Source: Psychrilyobacter piezotolerans
GTDB taxonomy: Bacteria > Fusobacteriota > Fusobacteriia > Fusobacteriales > Fusobacteriaceae
Direction: 5' to 3'
NCBI RefSeq assembly: GCF_003391055.1
Contig: NZ_QUAJ01000008.1
Location: 45,581-109,580, forward strand
DNA: 64,000 nucleotides
The notes under the pieces are model-generated. The model did no database searches. It was not told where the DNA came from and was given only the letters and a program-made list of their open reading frames with translations. Positions 52,981-62,481 of the stretch are shown piece after piece. The position numbers and the translations under genes are program-made. The number at the start of each line of letters is the position of its first letter. Position 1 is the first letter of the stretch.

Positions 52981-54227
52981 GCTGTATCACCTCTAAAGTT
53001 TTTAATGGGAAGTTTTATTTCAAATCTTGTCCCTGATTCATTAGAAGATATTATATCAATATCTCCCTCCATTTCATCTACTATGTTTTTTACGTGGGAA
53101 AGTCCCATCCCTGTAGAAGGAATCCCTGTTTTTTTGTTAAACTTCGTGGTAAACCCTGGATTGCATATAAGTTCAAAAAATCCATCAGGTATCCCAGGAC
53201 CGTTATCTGATACAACGATGTAGATATAGTCATCATCACTATACTGCACAACCTCAATTTTTAAATTAGATATAAGAGAGGTCACATCCTCAGCCATGGC
53301 TTCTATGGCATTAATAATAAGGTTATTTACCACTATAAATATTTTATGATAATACCTGATTTTAAAGTTATCCTTGAATTTAACCTTAAAAAGAATATCT
53401 AGGTTTATTTCCATAAGGTAGCGTTTGGTATTGTTTTTTATTATATCCCCAATCTTTGAGAGGGATATAATTTCCTCATGTTCAAATTTATTAAAAAGAT
53501 TATCTAAACCCAGCACTACCCTTGTATAATCTTTTTTTAACTCGTGTATCTCCCTGGATAGATCTAGAAAATATTTTTTGGCTTCCTCTATATCTGATAC
53601 TGTTTTATAGGAAGTATACGCTTTTTTCATGAGGGCTTCCACATTGGCAGATATTTTTTTTAGGTAAAAAGATTCGGCTTCAAGATCCGAAGCCATTAAA
53701 TTTAATTTCATATATTTATCGTTGTGTTCCTCTTGAAGTATCAACATCTCTTTTTTTTTATAAGCGAGAAATATGGTATATACTATGATTCCCCTTATGA
53801 TAATAGCTATGATCATATAGTTGATTAGGGGGAGATGATGACTGTTTTTAACCAGAAGCTCTAAAAAATTACAGACGAAATCCATAATTAGGAGGATAAC
53901 CATCTTTTTACCATGATTATATTTTTTAATATCAATTATTATGCAGCCCAATAAAAAAGTATAGTAGTAAAATACCGCCGGGAGAGCCATAGAATAGGAC
54001 TTTTCAAAGGCATAATTAAAAAGAACCCAATTTAGTACGAAGATATCTATAAAAAATATCCCTGCAAACAAACCCATAATTTTTTTTAAATTAATCTTTT
54101 GGTCTATGAGAATCAGAAGAAAAAGTGTAAATACCGCTCCAGAAAACTCAAGTTCCCTTTCAAAGAAATAGTAACGTAAATTTTTAGTTAGAAGGAGGAG
54201 TATAAAGTAAGAAAAATATTTGTTCAA
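52977..54227 (-). CDS. glnK: Membrane sensor histidine kinase of the GlnK (YcbA) type
   Basis: A 416-residue kinase. Six or so N-terminal membrane helices (residues 1-155), a long helix with phospho-His in SREIHELKKDY (about 225), then ATPase motifs NNLIINAIEAM (N box), DNGPGIPDG (G1) and GIPSTGMGLSHVKNIV (G2). Membrane spans with little external loop suggest intramembrane sensing. Partner of the response regulator just downstream; likely detects glutamine. Confidence 0.88.
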   Translation of the reverse strand: MNKYFSYFILLLLTKNLRYYFFERELEFSGAVFTLFLLILIDQKINLKKIMGLFAGIFFIDIFVLNWVLFNYAFEKSYSMALPAVFYYYTFLLGCIIIDIKKYNHGKKMVILLIMDFVCNFLELLVKNSHHLPLINYMIIAIIIRGIIVYTIFLAYKKKEMLILQEEHNDKYMKLNLMASDLEAESFYLKKISANVEALMKKAYTSYKTVSDIEEAKKYFLDLSREIHELKKDYTRVVLGLDNLFNKFEHEEIISLSKIGDIIKNNTKRYLMEINLDILFKVKFKDNFKIRYYHKIFIVVNNLIINAIEAMAEDVTSLISNLKIEVVQYSDDDYIYIVVSDNGPGIPDGFFELICNPGFTTKFNKKTGIPSTGMGLSHVKNIVDEMEGDIDIISSNESGTRFEIKLPIKNFRGDTA

Positions 54228-54240
54228 AATGCCACCTCAC

Positions 54241-54263
54241 CAATGCAACGTCGGTTGCTTTTA
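54241..54263 (+). repeat. Hairpin core resembling the dispersed repeat
   Basis: ATGCAACGTCGGTTGC plus TTTT, matching only the terminal hairpin of the dispersed repeat (GCAAC/GTTGC). The other half is absent. It is 14 bases before the glnK start, on the opposite strand sense. Confidence 0.5.
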
Positions 54264-54339
54264 TTAAAACTATTGCAAAATATAGTGAAATTATACTATA
54301 TAAGCCAATAGAATACAAAGTATTTAGGAAACACGGATA

Positions 54340-54373
54340 TAAAGAACCCCTGTCCTGAATTTAGAACAAGGGT
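54340..54373 (-). terminator. Hairpin downstream of the symporter gene
   Basis: ACCCTTGTTCT pairs imperfectly with GGACAGGGGT around AAATTCA; a short T stretch follows on the - strand. Probably a terminator between glnT-type and glnK genes. Confidence 0.65.
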
Positions 54374-54401
54374 CAAATTTAATGATAATTTTTATAAATT
54401 T

Positions 54402-55844
54402 TTAAACATTTACAGGTTCCACTTCTTTTTCTCTAAATTGATCTGCATGTTCCTCTGTCCAAACTTCAGCTTTTTCCAACCCTTTTATATTAGAAGCTAT
54501 GAATACAGGATCTTTCCCTTGGGATTTTTGTTTTTTATAATCAGCCAGGATATCCACTGCAATATGACCTAGTCTAACTATAGCATATAGGTTCATAAGA
54601 GCCATAAGACCCATAAAGAGATCTGCCATATTCCATACTACCGATACGGCTGATTGAGTTCCAAAGAAAACCATGAATATTACGGATATTCTAAATACTT
54701 GAAGCCAATTTTTGTTCACCTTAAGAAACTCTATATTGGATTCACCATAGTAGTAGTTACCTATGATTGAACTAAATGCAAATAACATGATACATACAGC
54801 GATAAATAGATTAGCCCAAGAACCAACTTGTGAAGAAAGAGCTGTCTGAGTAAGTTGAATTCCAGTGAGTCCTTCAGTCTGGTTAGCTCCTGAAATAAGA
54901 ACCACAAGAGCAGTACAACTGCATATTAATATAGTGTCCACAAAAACTCCCAAAGTCTGAAGAAGACCTTGTTTTACAGGATGACTTACTTCAGAAGTGG
55001 CAGCGGCATTTGGAGCAGATCCCATACCAGCCTCATTGGAGAAGAGTCCCCTTTTGATACCCATCATCATGGCAGCTCCGATCCCCCCGCCTGCTGCAGC
55101 TTTCACTCCAAAAGCTCCTTCAAAAATCATAGCAAACACTCCAGGAATAAGGGTGAAATTCTTTGCAATTACAAATAACGCAACTAAAACATATGCTGTA
55201 GCCATAACAGGTACCAAAATCTCAGAAACTCTTGCTATCCTATTAACACCTCCGAATATAACCATGGCAGTAAGAACACTCAGTCCTAATCCTACAGCGA
55301 CTCTACTCAAACCAAAAGCTTCCTCAAAGGCAAATGAAACAGTGTTTGCTTGAACTGAGTTGAAAACAAGTCCGAATGATATTGTTATAAGTACAGAGAA
55401 AACCATTCCCATTTTTTTCTTTCCCAGGGCTTTTTCCATATAGTAGGCAGGTCCCCCACGATAACCATTTTTATCCTTTATTTTAAATGCCTGAGCCAGG
55501 GTATTTTCGATAAAACTTGAAGCTGCTCCTATAAGGGCAATAACCCACATCCAGAATACTGCTCCCGGACCTCCTACAGAAACTGCTATTGCAACCCCTG
55601 CAAGGTTACCTGTCCCTACATGGGAGGCCACACTTATACAGAATGCCTGAAATGCTGATACTCCTCCTTCTTTTTTCGAACCACTTCCTCCTAAAACTTT
55701 AAACATCTCTCCTATATAATGAAATTGGATAAAGTTCGTCTTCAGGGTGAAAAATAACCCTACCCCTATTAAAACTGCTATAAGTACATAAGACCATAAA
55801 ATTGTATTTCCTGTATCGATAATATTATTGATTAAATTAAGCAT
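54402..55844 (-). CDS. Na+/alanine-glutamine symporter (AGCS family)
   Basis: A 480-residue sodium-coupled amino-acid carrier with about eleven helices. AGCS marks: NFIQFHYIGEMFKVLGG, SVASHVGTGNLAGVAIAVSVGGPGAVFWMW, YRGGPAYYME, GIKRGLFSNEAGMGSAPNAAATS. The GlnT branch carries glutamine. Glutaminase is encoded 28 bp upstream, so this operon likely imports glutamine with Na+ and deamidates it. The sodium gradient could come from the Nqr complex. Confidence 0.93.
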   Translation of the reverse strand: MLNLINNIIDTGNTILWSYVLIAVLIGVGLFFTLKTNFIQFHYIGEMFKVLGGSGSKKEGGVSAFQAFCISVASHVGTGNLAGVAIAVSVGGPGAVFWMWVIALIGAASSFIENTLAQAFKIKDKNGYRGGPAYYMEKALGKKKMGMVFSVLITISFGLVFNSVQANTVSFAFEEAFGLSRVAVGLGLSVLTAMVIFGGVNRIARVSEILVPVMATAYVLVALFVIAKNFTLIPGVFAMIFEGAFGVKAAAGGGIGAAMMMGIKRGLFSNEAGMGSAPNAAATSEVSHPVKQGLLQTLGVFVDTILICSCTALVVLISGANQTEGLTGIQLTQTALSSQVGSWANLFIAVCIMLFAFSSIIGNYYYGESNIEFLKVNKNWLQVFRISVIFMVFFGTQSAVSVVWNMADLFMGLMALMNLYAIVRLGHIAVDILADYKKQKSQGKDPVFIASNIKGLEKAEVWTEEHADQFREKEVEPVNV

Positions 55845-55872
55845 CTGTTCCTCCTTATTATGTGTTTTATTT

Positions 55873-56790
55873 TTAAAAAATGCTGCAAGAGAGAATTTTA
55901 GACATCTCCTCTAAAAGAGCATATCCTCCTATGGAATTCCCTTTGGAATCTAAAGCAGGACCATAAACTCCTATTCCCATCTTTCCTGGAACAAGTGAAA
56001 GTATTCCGCCGCCTACTCCTGATTTGGCAGGTATTCCCACCCTTACTGCAAATTCTCCTGAACCATCATACATCCCACATGTAACCATCAGACTTTTTAT
56101 TAATTTCGCAGTATGTTCTGTAATAACCCTTTCCCCATAGCTGGTCACTCCGTTGTTTGCAAGAAAAAGTCCTATTTTTGCCAGATCAAATGCAGATACC
56201 CTTATGGAACATTGTTTAAAATAGATATCTAAAGCTTCCTCTACGTCTCCCTCTATAATCCCATCATTTTTCATAAAATAAGCCATGGCTCTATTTTTAT
56301 TTCCAGTTATTTTTTCTCCCATATAGATATCTTCATCATAATCCAAATTAGGATTTTCTGAAATTTTCTTTATAAAATCTAGAACTCTGTTAAATTTATT
56401 CTCTGAAGTGCTTCCTTTTATCATGGAGGAGACTGCTATTGCTCCAGCATTTATCATGGGGTTAAAAGGCTTGCTTAAAGATGTTTCTAATTTTTTTATA
56501 GAATTAAAGGGATCCCCGGTAGGTTCCATTCCTATCTTTGAAAAGATATAATCTTCTCCATTGTCCAATATTGCCAGCATTAAAATTAAGGGTTTTGATA
56601 TACTTTGGATGGTAAATTTTTTCTCATAATCTCCAGCACAAGAAACTTTGTTATTATTATCAATAAGACAAACTCCAAAATTTTCCTTATTGGCATTTTT
56701 CAAACCCGGGATATAGTCCGCTACCTTCCCCCCTTTACACTTGTCTTTATTTGCTAAAATTAACTGATAAAGAATATCCGAATCTATCAT
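55873..56790 (-). CDS. glsA: Glutaminase
   Basis: A 305-residue serine-dependent beta-lactamase-like glutaminase, hydrolysing L-glutamine to glutamate and ammonia. Catalytic Ser-Lys in FTIQSISKPLIL (about 59-70), NPMINAGAIAV, Tyr in MAYFMKN, and a final PAKSGVGGGILSLVPGKMGIGVYGP. ATG at 56790 has GGGGGAG upstream; an earlier start is less likely. First gene of the glutamine operon; the promoter must lie in the long gap 56791-57300. Confidence 0.95.
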   Translation of the reverse strand: MIDSDILYQLILANKDKCKGGKVADYIPGLKNANKENFGVCLIDNNNKVSCAGDYEKKFTIQSISKPLILMLAILDNGEDYIFSKIGMEPTGDPFNSIKKLETSLSKPFNPMINAGAIAVSSMIKGSTSENKFNRVLDFIKKISENPNLDYDEDIYMGEKITGNKNRAMAYFMKNDGIIEGDVEEALDIYFKQCSIRVSAFDLAKIGLFLANNGVTSYGERVITEHTAKLIKSLMVTCGMYDGSGEFAVRVGIPAKSGVGGGILSLVPGKMGIGVYGPALDSKGNSIGGYALLEEMSKILSCSIF

Positions 56791-57405
56791 AATGAATCTC
56801 CCCCGATGTAAATCATAATCACCATACATCGATTATACTTTTTTGAAACTATAAGGTCGGCCAACCATCTGTTTGTGCAATTATAATACACGAATAAAGG
56901 AAGCGTCAAATTGATAGAAATATGCTTTATATACTAAAAAAACTCAAATAATATATTATATATATATATTGTGATCTATAATTCATATCTTTTTTTTACT
57001 TCCAGTAGGTTCTAGTAGAGCACAGTGAGATCCAGTTAGCTGAAAAAATAATGAACCACACTCCATAAACACCATATATTTTAACAATATAATATATATA
57101 TAATTATAGAGGTGGAGGAAAAAATCAGGTCTACCCCTGTAAGACCTTTAAAAATAAGGATTTAGAATGAATTTTTCATCTATTATTATTTTTTATTAAT
57201 TTTTCTGGACTTTCAGAACTTTATTCCTAACTCACTGAGTGTATAATCTAAATATCGATATAGAAAACACTTTTTCCCATTTATTTTGTTAGCTGTCCCT
57301 ATTTTTTTTTATCTTGTGCTGTATAATTAAATGCAAAAAAAAAAGATCCATAGAAAAATCCTGCCCAATGTTTGTACCACCAAACATTAAAGGAAATTCT
57401 ATGAA
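56791..57405. other. 615-bp AT-rich gap upstream of glsA
   Basis: Contains the likely promoter and regulator sites for the glutamine operon, but none can be named; the stretches 56930-56975 and 57075-57110 are almost pure A/T. A small hairpin (AGGTCT with AGACCT, 57128-57148) and, at 57345-57406, the terminator of the second GGDEF gene are the only clear structures. No gene. Confidence 0.5.
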
Positions 57406-57406
57406 T
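57345..57406 (-). terminator. Long hairpin terminator of the second PAS-GGDEF gene
   Basis: GATTCATAGAA pairs with TTCTATGGATC outside, and AATGTTTG with CAAACATT inside; T10 follows on the - strand. Confidence 0.8.
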
Positions 57407-58302
57407 CAAAATCCAGCCCCGCTACGTCCACTTGTTTTAACTCTATACATTGCATCATCTGCTCTAGTGATGAGCTTATCAGAGGTATTCCCGTCATCAG
57501 GGAATACTGCAACCCCAAAACTTGCACTGATATCTCTGCATATCTTTTTCTCGTGATTCTTAAACCTCTTCAATATACTCTCCCGTATCCTTTCCGAAAT
57601 TAAAAAACCGTCTTCTTTACCTATCCCTGGCAGGAAATAGATAAACTCATCTCCGCCATGTCTAAAAACTACATCCTGATCTCTCAAATTACTTTTCAGC
57701 ACCTGTGAAATAATCTTAAGAACTTCATCTCCATAAGTGTGGCCGTAGTTATCATTGATTTTTTTAAAGTGATCTATATCCATCATAATAACTGAAAATG
57801 GAATGTTGTCACATTTACTTTTTTCAATCTGTTCTTCCAATAGAAGCATTCCCTTACGCCTGTTATAGAGTTCTGTGAGTTCATCATAGGAAGCAAGTCT
57901 ATCTAAATGTTTTTCCTGTATCACCTCTTTGGTAATATCAAACACTGCACCAATAAGCCCGGTGATTTCCCCCCTATCATTTTTAAAGGTGGCTTTATGA
58001 AAACGAACATTGTATGAATCATTCTCATGGGTCGCTACCTTTCCATCATAAAGTTGAATCCCCGGACTGTTAAATAACTCTTCATCTTTCTGGAAATAAA
58101 CATCCGCTTCTTTTTTGGGGAACAGTTCGTGTACTGTTTTTCCTATCAGCTCTTTTTTTGAAAGTTTTATAAATTCTTCAAATGCCTGATTGCATCCTAA
58201 ATATACTCCTTTTCTATCTTTATAGAAGATCGGGATAGGAAGCAGATCCACTAACTCTGTTAATGATTGACTCTGTTCTTTAATAAATTCAATTAAGTTC
58301 AT
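57406..58302 (-). CDS. PAS-GGDEF diguanylate cyclase (second paralogue)
   Basis: A 298-residue paralogue of the gene at 51022, similar along its whole length by eye (same LLPIPIFYKDRKGVYLGCNQAF, same VFDITKE, same RRKGMLLLEEQIEKSK). Active-site motif is GGDEF rather than GGEEF, both functional forms. PAS residues differ at some positions (e.g. ATHEND for ASSEND), so ligands may differ. The two copies bracket the glutamine operon in the same orientation. Confidence 0.93.
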   Translation of the reverse strand: MNLIEFIKEQSQSLTELVDLLPIPIFYKDRKGVYLGCNQAFEEFIKLSKKELIGKTVHELFPKKEADVYFQKDEELFNSPGIQLYDGKVATHENDSYNVRFHKATFKNDRGEITGLIGAVFDITKEVIQEKHLDRLASYDELTELYNRRKGMLLLEEQIEKSKCDNIPFSVIMMDIDHFKKINDNYGHTYGDEVLKIISQVLKSNLRDQDVVFRHGGDEFIYFLPGIGKEDGFLISERIRESILKRFKNHEKKICRDISASFGVAVFPDDGNTSDKLITRADDAMYRVKTSGRSGAGF

Positions 58303-58518
58303 ATTATCTCAACACCATCCCTGCTAATAATTGTATAACCCCAAGACATTAGAAAGCCAATAATATTACTATTTAGATTCCTTGTTATTTATACAGCTAG
58401 AAAGAATAAATGACAAATTATCTGTTTTTTTTTCATTTTGGAAATATTTAGTAAAAAAATCAGCTTATAAGAGGTTTTTCAAAAAAGAACAGCTCCTTTT
58501 GTTTACTTTTTCTTTCCC

Positions 58519-59514
58519 TTATCCAATTTTACTTTTTAACCATTCTTTTATCTCAAAAATCATATTTTTTTCATCAACTTTACAGTTGATATTATCTAGT
58601 TTTTCAGAAATAAATTCCATTTTAAATGGTGAATCTAATAATTCACACTCCATATCCTTAATAAAAATACTATTCATTGCATCGGAATAAATAACTATAG
58701 AATCAATCATACCATCCTTTAAATTTAAATTCAGATCTATTTCTCCCCATGTAAATCTGTTTACAAAATTTATGTCAAACTTAGGAGTTTCTCCATATTT
58801 CCATTTCCAGGAAGAATATTTTTCATATAAATCCTTTATAAAATTCTGGTCTTCTACATACTCTATATCTGATTTACCTTTATAAATCTCAAGAAAACTA
58901 CTCATAATATTATCTTTTAAGTTTTCAATGGTTATGTCCCCTTTAATGGTTTTCAAATTCACTACTCTGGAACGAACCGACTCAATTCCTTTAGAAGCAA
59001 TTTTTTCTTTGGATACTTTTAAATATTTACTCAATTTATCCATATCTGCATCAACAAGGATAGTTCCGTGATGATATGATGAATTTTCTTTTTCATAAAA
59101 TGCATTTCCTGAAAATTTTCTTTCCCCTGCTAATATGTCATTTCTTCCTGAAAATTCAGCGTCAATTCCTAAATTGTTCACAGCTTTAAGGATTACACTG
59201 AGCTGTTTTTCTAAATCATATAATTTTTTATCCATAACAAAGGTAAAGTTTAAATTTCCAATATCGTGAAAAACGGTTCCCCCGCCGGATAATCTCCGGG
59301 CTATCTTTCCACCGTCTCCTTCAAAATCTTTACACTTACATTCTTTCCATGGATTTTGATTTCTTCCTACGACAATAGTATTGTCATTTTGCCACAGATA
59401 TAATATCATTTCATTTTCTTTAACTTTTTCCAGCAGATATTCTTCAAAAGCCAGATTATGCCACGGGTTATACGATGTTGAACATATTATTTTGGTTGAA
59501 ATATTACTATGCAA
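58519..59514 (-). CDS. lplA: Lipoate-protein ligase
   Basis: A 331-residue enzyme that activates lipoate with ATP and attaches it to lipoyl domains. Family marks: NPWHNLAFEEYLLEK, YLWQNDNTIVVGRNQN, RRLSGGGTVFHDIGNLNFTF, GRNDILAGERKFSGNAF and HHGTIL. The C-terminal lid domain (about 250-331) is present. It overlaps the lpd gene by eight bases, and its lipoyl domain is the obvious local target. Confidence 0.93.
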   Translation of the reverse strand: MHSNISTKIICSTSYNPWHNLAFEEYLLEKVKENEMILYLWQNDNTIVVGRNQNPWKECKCKDFEGDGGKIARRLSGGGTVFHDIGNLNFTFVMDKKLYDLEKQLSVILKAVNNLGIDAEFSGRNDILAGERKFSGNAFYEKENSSYHHGTILVDADMDKLSKYLKVSKEKIASKGIESVRSRVVNLKTIKGDITIENLKDNIMSSFLEIYKGKSDIEYVEDQNFIKDLYEKYSSWKWKYGETPKFDINFVNRFTWGEIDLNLNLKDGMIDSIVIYSDAMNSIFIKDMECELLDSPFKMEFISEKLDNINCKVDEKNMIFEIKEWLKSKIG

Positions 59515-61210
59515 AGTGGATAGCCCCCCCTTCTACAGACAGTGCTGCTTCATGTATTGATTCGGCAGTTGTCGGGTGTGCAAATATAGTTTCTGTTATC
59601 TGCTCCGTAGTAAGCCCGTTATTTATACACAATGTCACAGAAGAAAGTAGATCTGTTGCATGGGGCCCTATTATTGTGCTGCCTATTATTTTCCCGGTTG
59701 ATTTTTCTTTTATTATTTTAACAAAACCTTTAGGATCTCCCAATGTCAATGCCTTGCCATTAGCAGACATGGGAAATTTTCCCACTACAATTTCTATCCC
59801 TTTTTCATTTGCTATTTTTTCAGTAATTCCTACAACTGCTATTTCAGGTTCAGTAAAAATAGCACTTGGAACTGTAGAGTAATCAATAATTTTATTTTCT
59901 CCTAAAATATTATCCACAGCAACCATTCCCTGGTGGGAAGCAACGTGTGCTAATTGCAGGACATTTGTAACATCACCTATAGCATAAATATTTTGGATAT
60001 TTGTCTGCATTTTTTCATTTATTTTGATACCTTTTTTACCGTCATTCATTTCAATGCCTAATTCTTCAAGGCCCAACCCTTTAAAATATGGCTGTCTTCC
60101 AACTGCAACCAGTACTTTGTCACATGAAATATACCTAGTTTCTCCTTCCTTGATAAATGAAACTACAGCTCCGCCATTTTCAGTTTCATCTATTGCTCCA
60201 ACTTTTGAACCGGTATATAATTTAATCCCATTTTCCACTGCAATTTTACTGATTTCATCACATACATCCTCATCTAATGAAGCTAATATTCCATCTGCAT
60301 ATTCAACCACAAAAACTTCCACTCCAAAGCTTTCATAAATAAAAGCAAATTCCATCCCTATAACTCCTCCACCAACTATTACTAATTTTTGAGGCAGACT
60401 GGTCATATTCAGAGCTTCTTTGCTTGTTAATACATTCTTAGACTCGATTCCTTTAATAGGTACAGTTGAAGATTCCGATCCGGTGGCGATTATTATATCT
60501 TTAGTATTTATAGTTATTTCTGTTCTGTTTGTTTTTACAAATACGGTATTTGCATCTATAATTTTGCCCTTCCCATGAAGCTTTTCTATATTATGGTTTT
60601 CCAATAGATATTCTATTCCATTTTTAAGCTGATTTTTAATCTTATCTTTTCTATCAATAACTTTTCCCATATCCACAGAAACATTTTCAGCAAAAATACC
60701 AAAACTGTCAGCTTCTTTCATATTTCTATAGATTTCCGATGAACGTACAAGTGCTTTTGTAGGTATACATCCATGATTTAAGCATGTCCCTCCTACATGT
60801 TCTTTTTCAATTATAACCACTTTTTTTCCCTGCTTTGCTGCATGAATTGCTGCAACATATCCCCCCGGACCTGCTCCTATTATAGTTATATCTGCCTCTA
60901 TTTCTTGCTTTTGAGGTTTCATTAAATTACCAAAATAATTAAATCCGCCTGTTTTTTCAGTGGATTCCTCATTTTGCACTCCGTCTATTTCAAATAAAAC
61001 ATCCCCTATATTAACTGTATTTCCTTCATCTATTGCTATTTTTTCAACAATACCACTGGCATTAGATTTCACAGAAACATTTCCTTTTTGAGATTCTACC
61101 TGAAGCAGGATATCACCTGTTTTTATTTCATCCCCTATTTTTACATTTATTTTTCCCACACTTCCGCTTTTACTCTCTCCGGATAATTGTTCAAGTTTTA
61201 TTTCCATCAT
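59507..61210 (-). CDS. lpd: Dihydrolipoyl dehydrogenase with N-terminal lipoyl domain
   Basis: A 567-residue flavoprotein. N-terminal lipoyl domain (about 1-76) with the lipoylation Lys in VESQKGNVSVK (about 41); then E3 FAD domain (IIGAGPGGYVAAIHAA, about 112), redox disulfide GGTCLNHGCIPTK (about 143-155), NAD domain GGGVIGMEFA and the dimer domain with catalytic HPTTAES. It reoxidises dihydrolipoyl groups. ATG at 61210 follows GGGGGAG (a second ATG is adjacent). No E1, E2 or glycine-cleavage gene adjoins. Confidence 0.94.
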   Translation of the reverse strand: MMEIKLEQLSGESKSGSVGKINVKIGDEIKTGDILLQVESQKGNVSVKSNASGIVEKIAIDEGNTVNIGDVLFEIDGVQNEESTEKTGGFNYFGNLMKPQKQEIEADITIIGAGPGGYVAAIHAAKQGKKVVIIEKEHVGGTCLNHGCIPTKALVRSSEIYRNMKEADSFGIFAENVSVDMGKVIDRKDKIKNQLKNGIEYLLENHNIEKLHGKGKIIDANTVFVKTNRTEITINTKDIIIATGSESSTVPIKGIESKNVLTSKEALNMTSLPQKLVIVGGGVIGMEFAFIYESFGVEVFVVEYADGILASLDEDVCDEISKIAVENGIKLYTGSKVGAIDETENGGAVVSFIKEGETRYISCDKVLVAVGRQPYFKGLGLEELGIEMNDGKKGIKINEKMQTNIQNIYAIGDVTNVLQLAHVASHQGMVAVDNILGENKIIDYSTVPSAIFTEPEIAVVGITEKIANEKGIEIVVGKFPMSANGKALTLGDPKGFVKIIKEKSTGKIIGSTIIGPHATDLLSSVTLCINNGLTTEQITETIFAHPTTAESIHEAALSVEGGAIHFA

Positions 61211-61252
61211 TGCTCCTCCCCCATTCAAAAACTTTGATTTATTCATATAAAG

Positions 61253-61280
61253 AAAAGGCAGTTAAAGTAATCTGCCTTTT
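61253..61280 (-). terminator. Terminator of the AhpD-like gene
   Basis: AAAAGGCAG and CTGCCTTTT pair around TTAAAGTAAT, with T-rich flanks. Confidence 0.8.
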
Positions 61281-61295
61281 ATCTACAATTAAATA

Positions 61296-61649
61296 TTATT
61301 TAAAATCTTTCTCAAATTCATCTATTGAATCTTTTAATAGTGTTGCACTGTATGCCATAGCAGGTCCTCCACCAAAAGCTACCGATACCATTGCAGCTTC
61401 CATGATTTCTTCACGATTAGCTCCTGCCTCTAAAGCTTTATAGGCATGAAATACGATGCAATATTCACAACGATTATAAACTCCAATGGCTACACTTATC
61501 AACTCTTTAGCTTTTGTATCCAGTGTTCCCGGTTTATAAGCTGCCCCTAATAGTCCCATAAAAGCGTTTACATGTTCTCCACTAGTTTCACCTACATCTT
61601 GCAGTCCTCCCATAAATGCGTCTAATAGTACTCTTGGATTTTTTTTCAT
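61296..61649 (-). CDS. Carboxymuconolactone decarboxylase/AhpD-family protein
   Basis: A 117-residue all-helical protein with the AhpD-type motif ELISVAIGVYNRCEYCIVFH (Glu, CxxC, His), which supplies disulfide-reductase or peroxidase activity. ATG at 61649 has GGGGGG upstream. A MarR regulator is encoded 143 bp upstream in the same direction, fitting oxidative-stress control. Confidence 0.9.
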   Translation of the reverse strand: MKKNPRVLLDAFMGGLQDVGETSGEHVNAFMGLLGAAYKPGTLDTKAKELISVAIGVYNRCEYCIVFHAYKALEAGANREEIMEAAMVSVAFGGGPAMAYSATLLKDSIDEFEKDFK

Positions 61650-61792
61650 TTTTATCCCCCCATTTTCTTTTTTCAATAGTTGTCACAACAGTAGTTAGTA
61701 TAGCAACTATATTTGCCTAGATAATAACATTATCTATTTAATAAATCAAGATTTTTATTAATAATTATATATATATTATCTTAAATTATCTA

Positions 61793-62224
61793 TTACTCGC
61801 TAAGTTGTGCATTTTCAACCAATTTATTCAACACTTTTTTAAATATTTCAATCTCCTCATGAGAAATATCTCTAGTGATTAACTTACTAAACTCTTCACC
61901 AAAGGGTAACAATTCTTTTCTCAATTTTTTACCCAATTCGGTTAAGCATATATATGTTATTCTCCTATCTTTTATATCTTTTTTCCGCCGGACATATCCT
62001 TCCTTTTCCATTCGGTCAACCAATCTTACTATTGTAGATTTTTTTATATCCATCTTTTCAGCTAACTCACTTTGATTAATATATTCCCATTTACCTAAAA
62101 AATATAAGGCCGTCCATTGAACCCTTGTAATCTCATGAGCACTTAATTTTTCATTGAAAACATCTGCAATTTTTTTTGAAGCTTTATTCGTTATAAATCC
62201 AACACAATCACTAAGCTTAATCAT
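61793..62224 (-). CDS. MarR-family transcriptional regulator
   Basis: A 143-residue winged-helix regulator: ITRVQWTALYFLGKWEYINQ, SELAEKMDIKKSTIVRLVDRMEKEGYVRR (recognition helix), and the wing DIKDRRITYICLTELGKKL. Cys in GFITNK-CVGF (residue about 8) might sense oxidants as in OhrR. AGGAGG before ATG. Probably controls the AhpD-like gene downstream. Confidence 0.9.
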   Translation of the reverse strand: MIKLSDCVGFITNKASKKIADVFNEKLSAHEITRVQWTALYFLGKWEYINQSELAEKMDIKKSTIVRLVDRMEKEGYVRRKKDIKDRRITYICLTELGKKLRKELLPFGEEFSKLITRDISHEEIEIFKKVLNKLVENAQLSE

Positions 62225-62363
62225 GCACTCTCCTCCTCGTGTAGTAAAATAGAGCTATAAATTCATTAGAATAAAAAGTCTATTTGAATTAAGTTTTACT
62301 TTATAATAACATATATATATATTGGCTGTATAATCTTAATGGAGAATTTGAGAATAATTTAAA

Positions 62364-62431
62364 TAAAAAAAGCATACAAAACCTGATATCATAGGAATTC
62401 ACTGGAAATTCATGATGGAGGTTTTGTATGC
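62364..62431 (-). terminator. Long hairpin terminator of the his genes
   Basis: GCATACAAAACCT (from 62372) pairs perfectly with AGGTTTTGTATGC (to 62431, with one looped base), and the inner AATT/AAATT parts pair imperfectly. T7 follows on the - strand, giving a strong end to hisIE transcription. Confidence 0.8.
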
Positions 62432-62480
62432 ATAACAATATCATTAATTTATTAAAATTGAAAGGTGTTGGTATAAATCT
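62430..62480 (+). pseudogene. Possible ISL3-type transposase start (relic)
   Basis: GGAGG followed by an ATG (62429) and a frame MHNNIINLLKLKGVGIN, resembling the opening of ISL3-family transposases. It then runs into the hisIE 3' end. Only about 17 codons, so the assignment is weak. Confidence 0.3.
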
Positions 62481-62481
62481 C

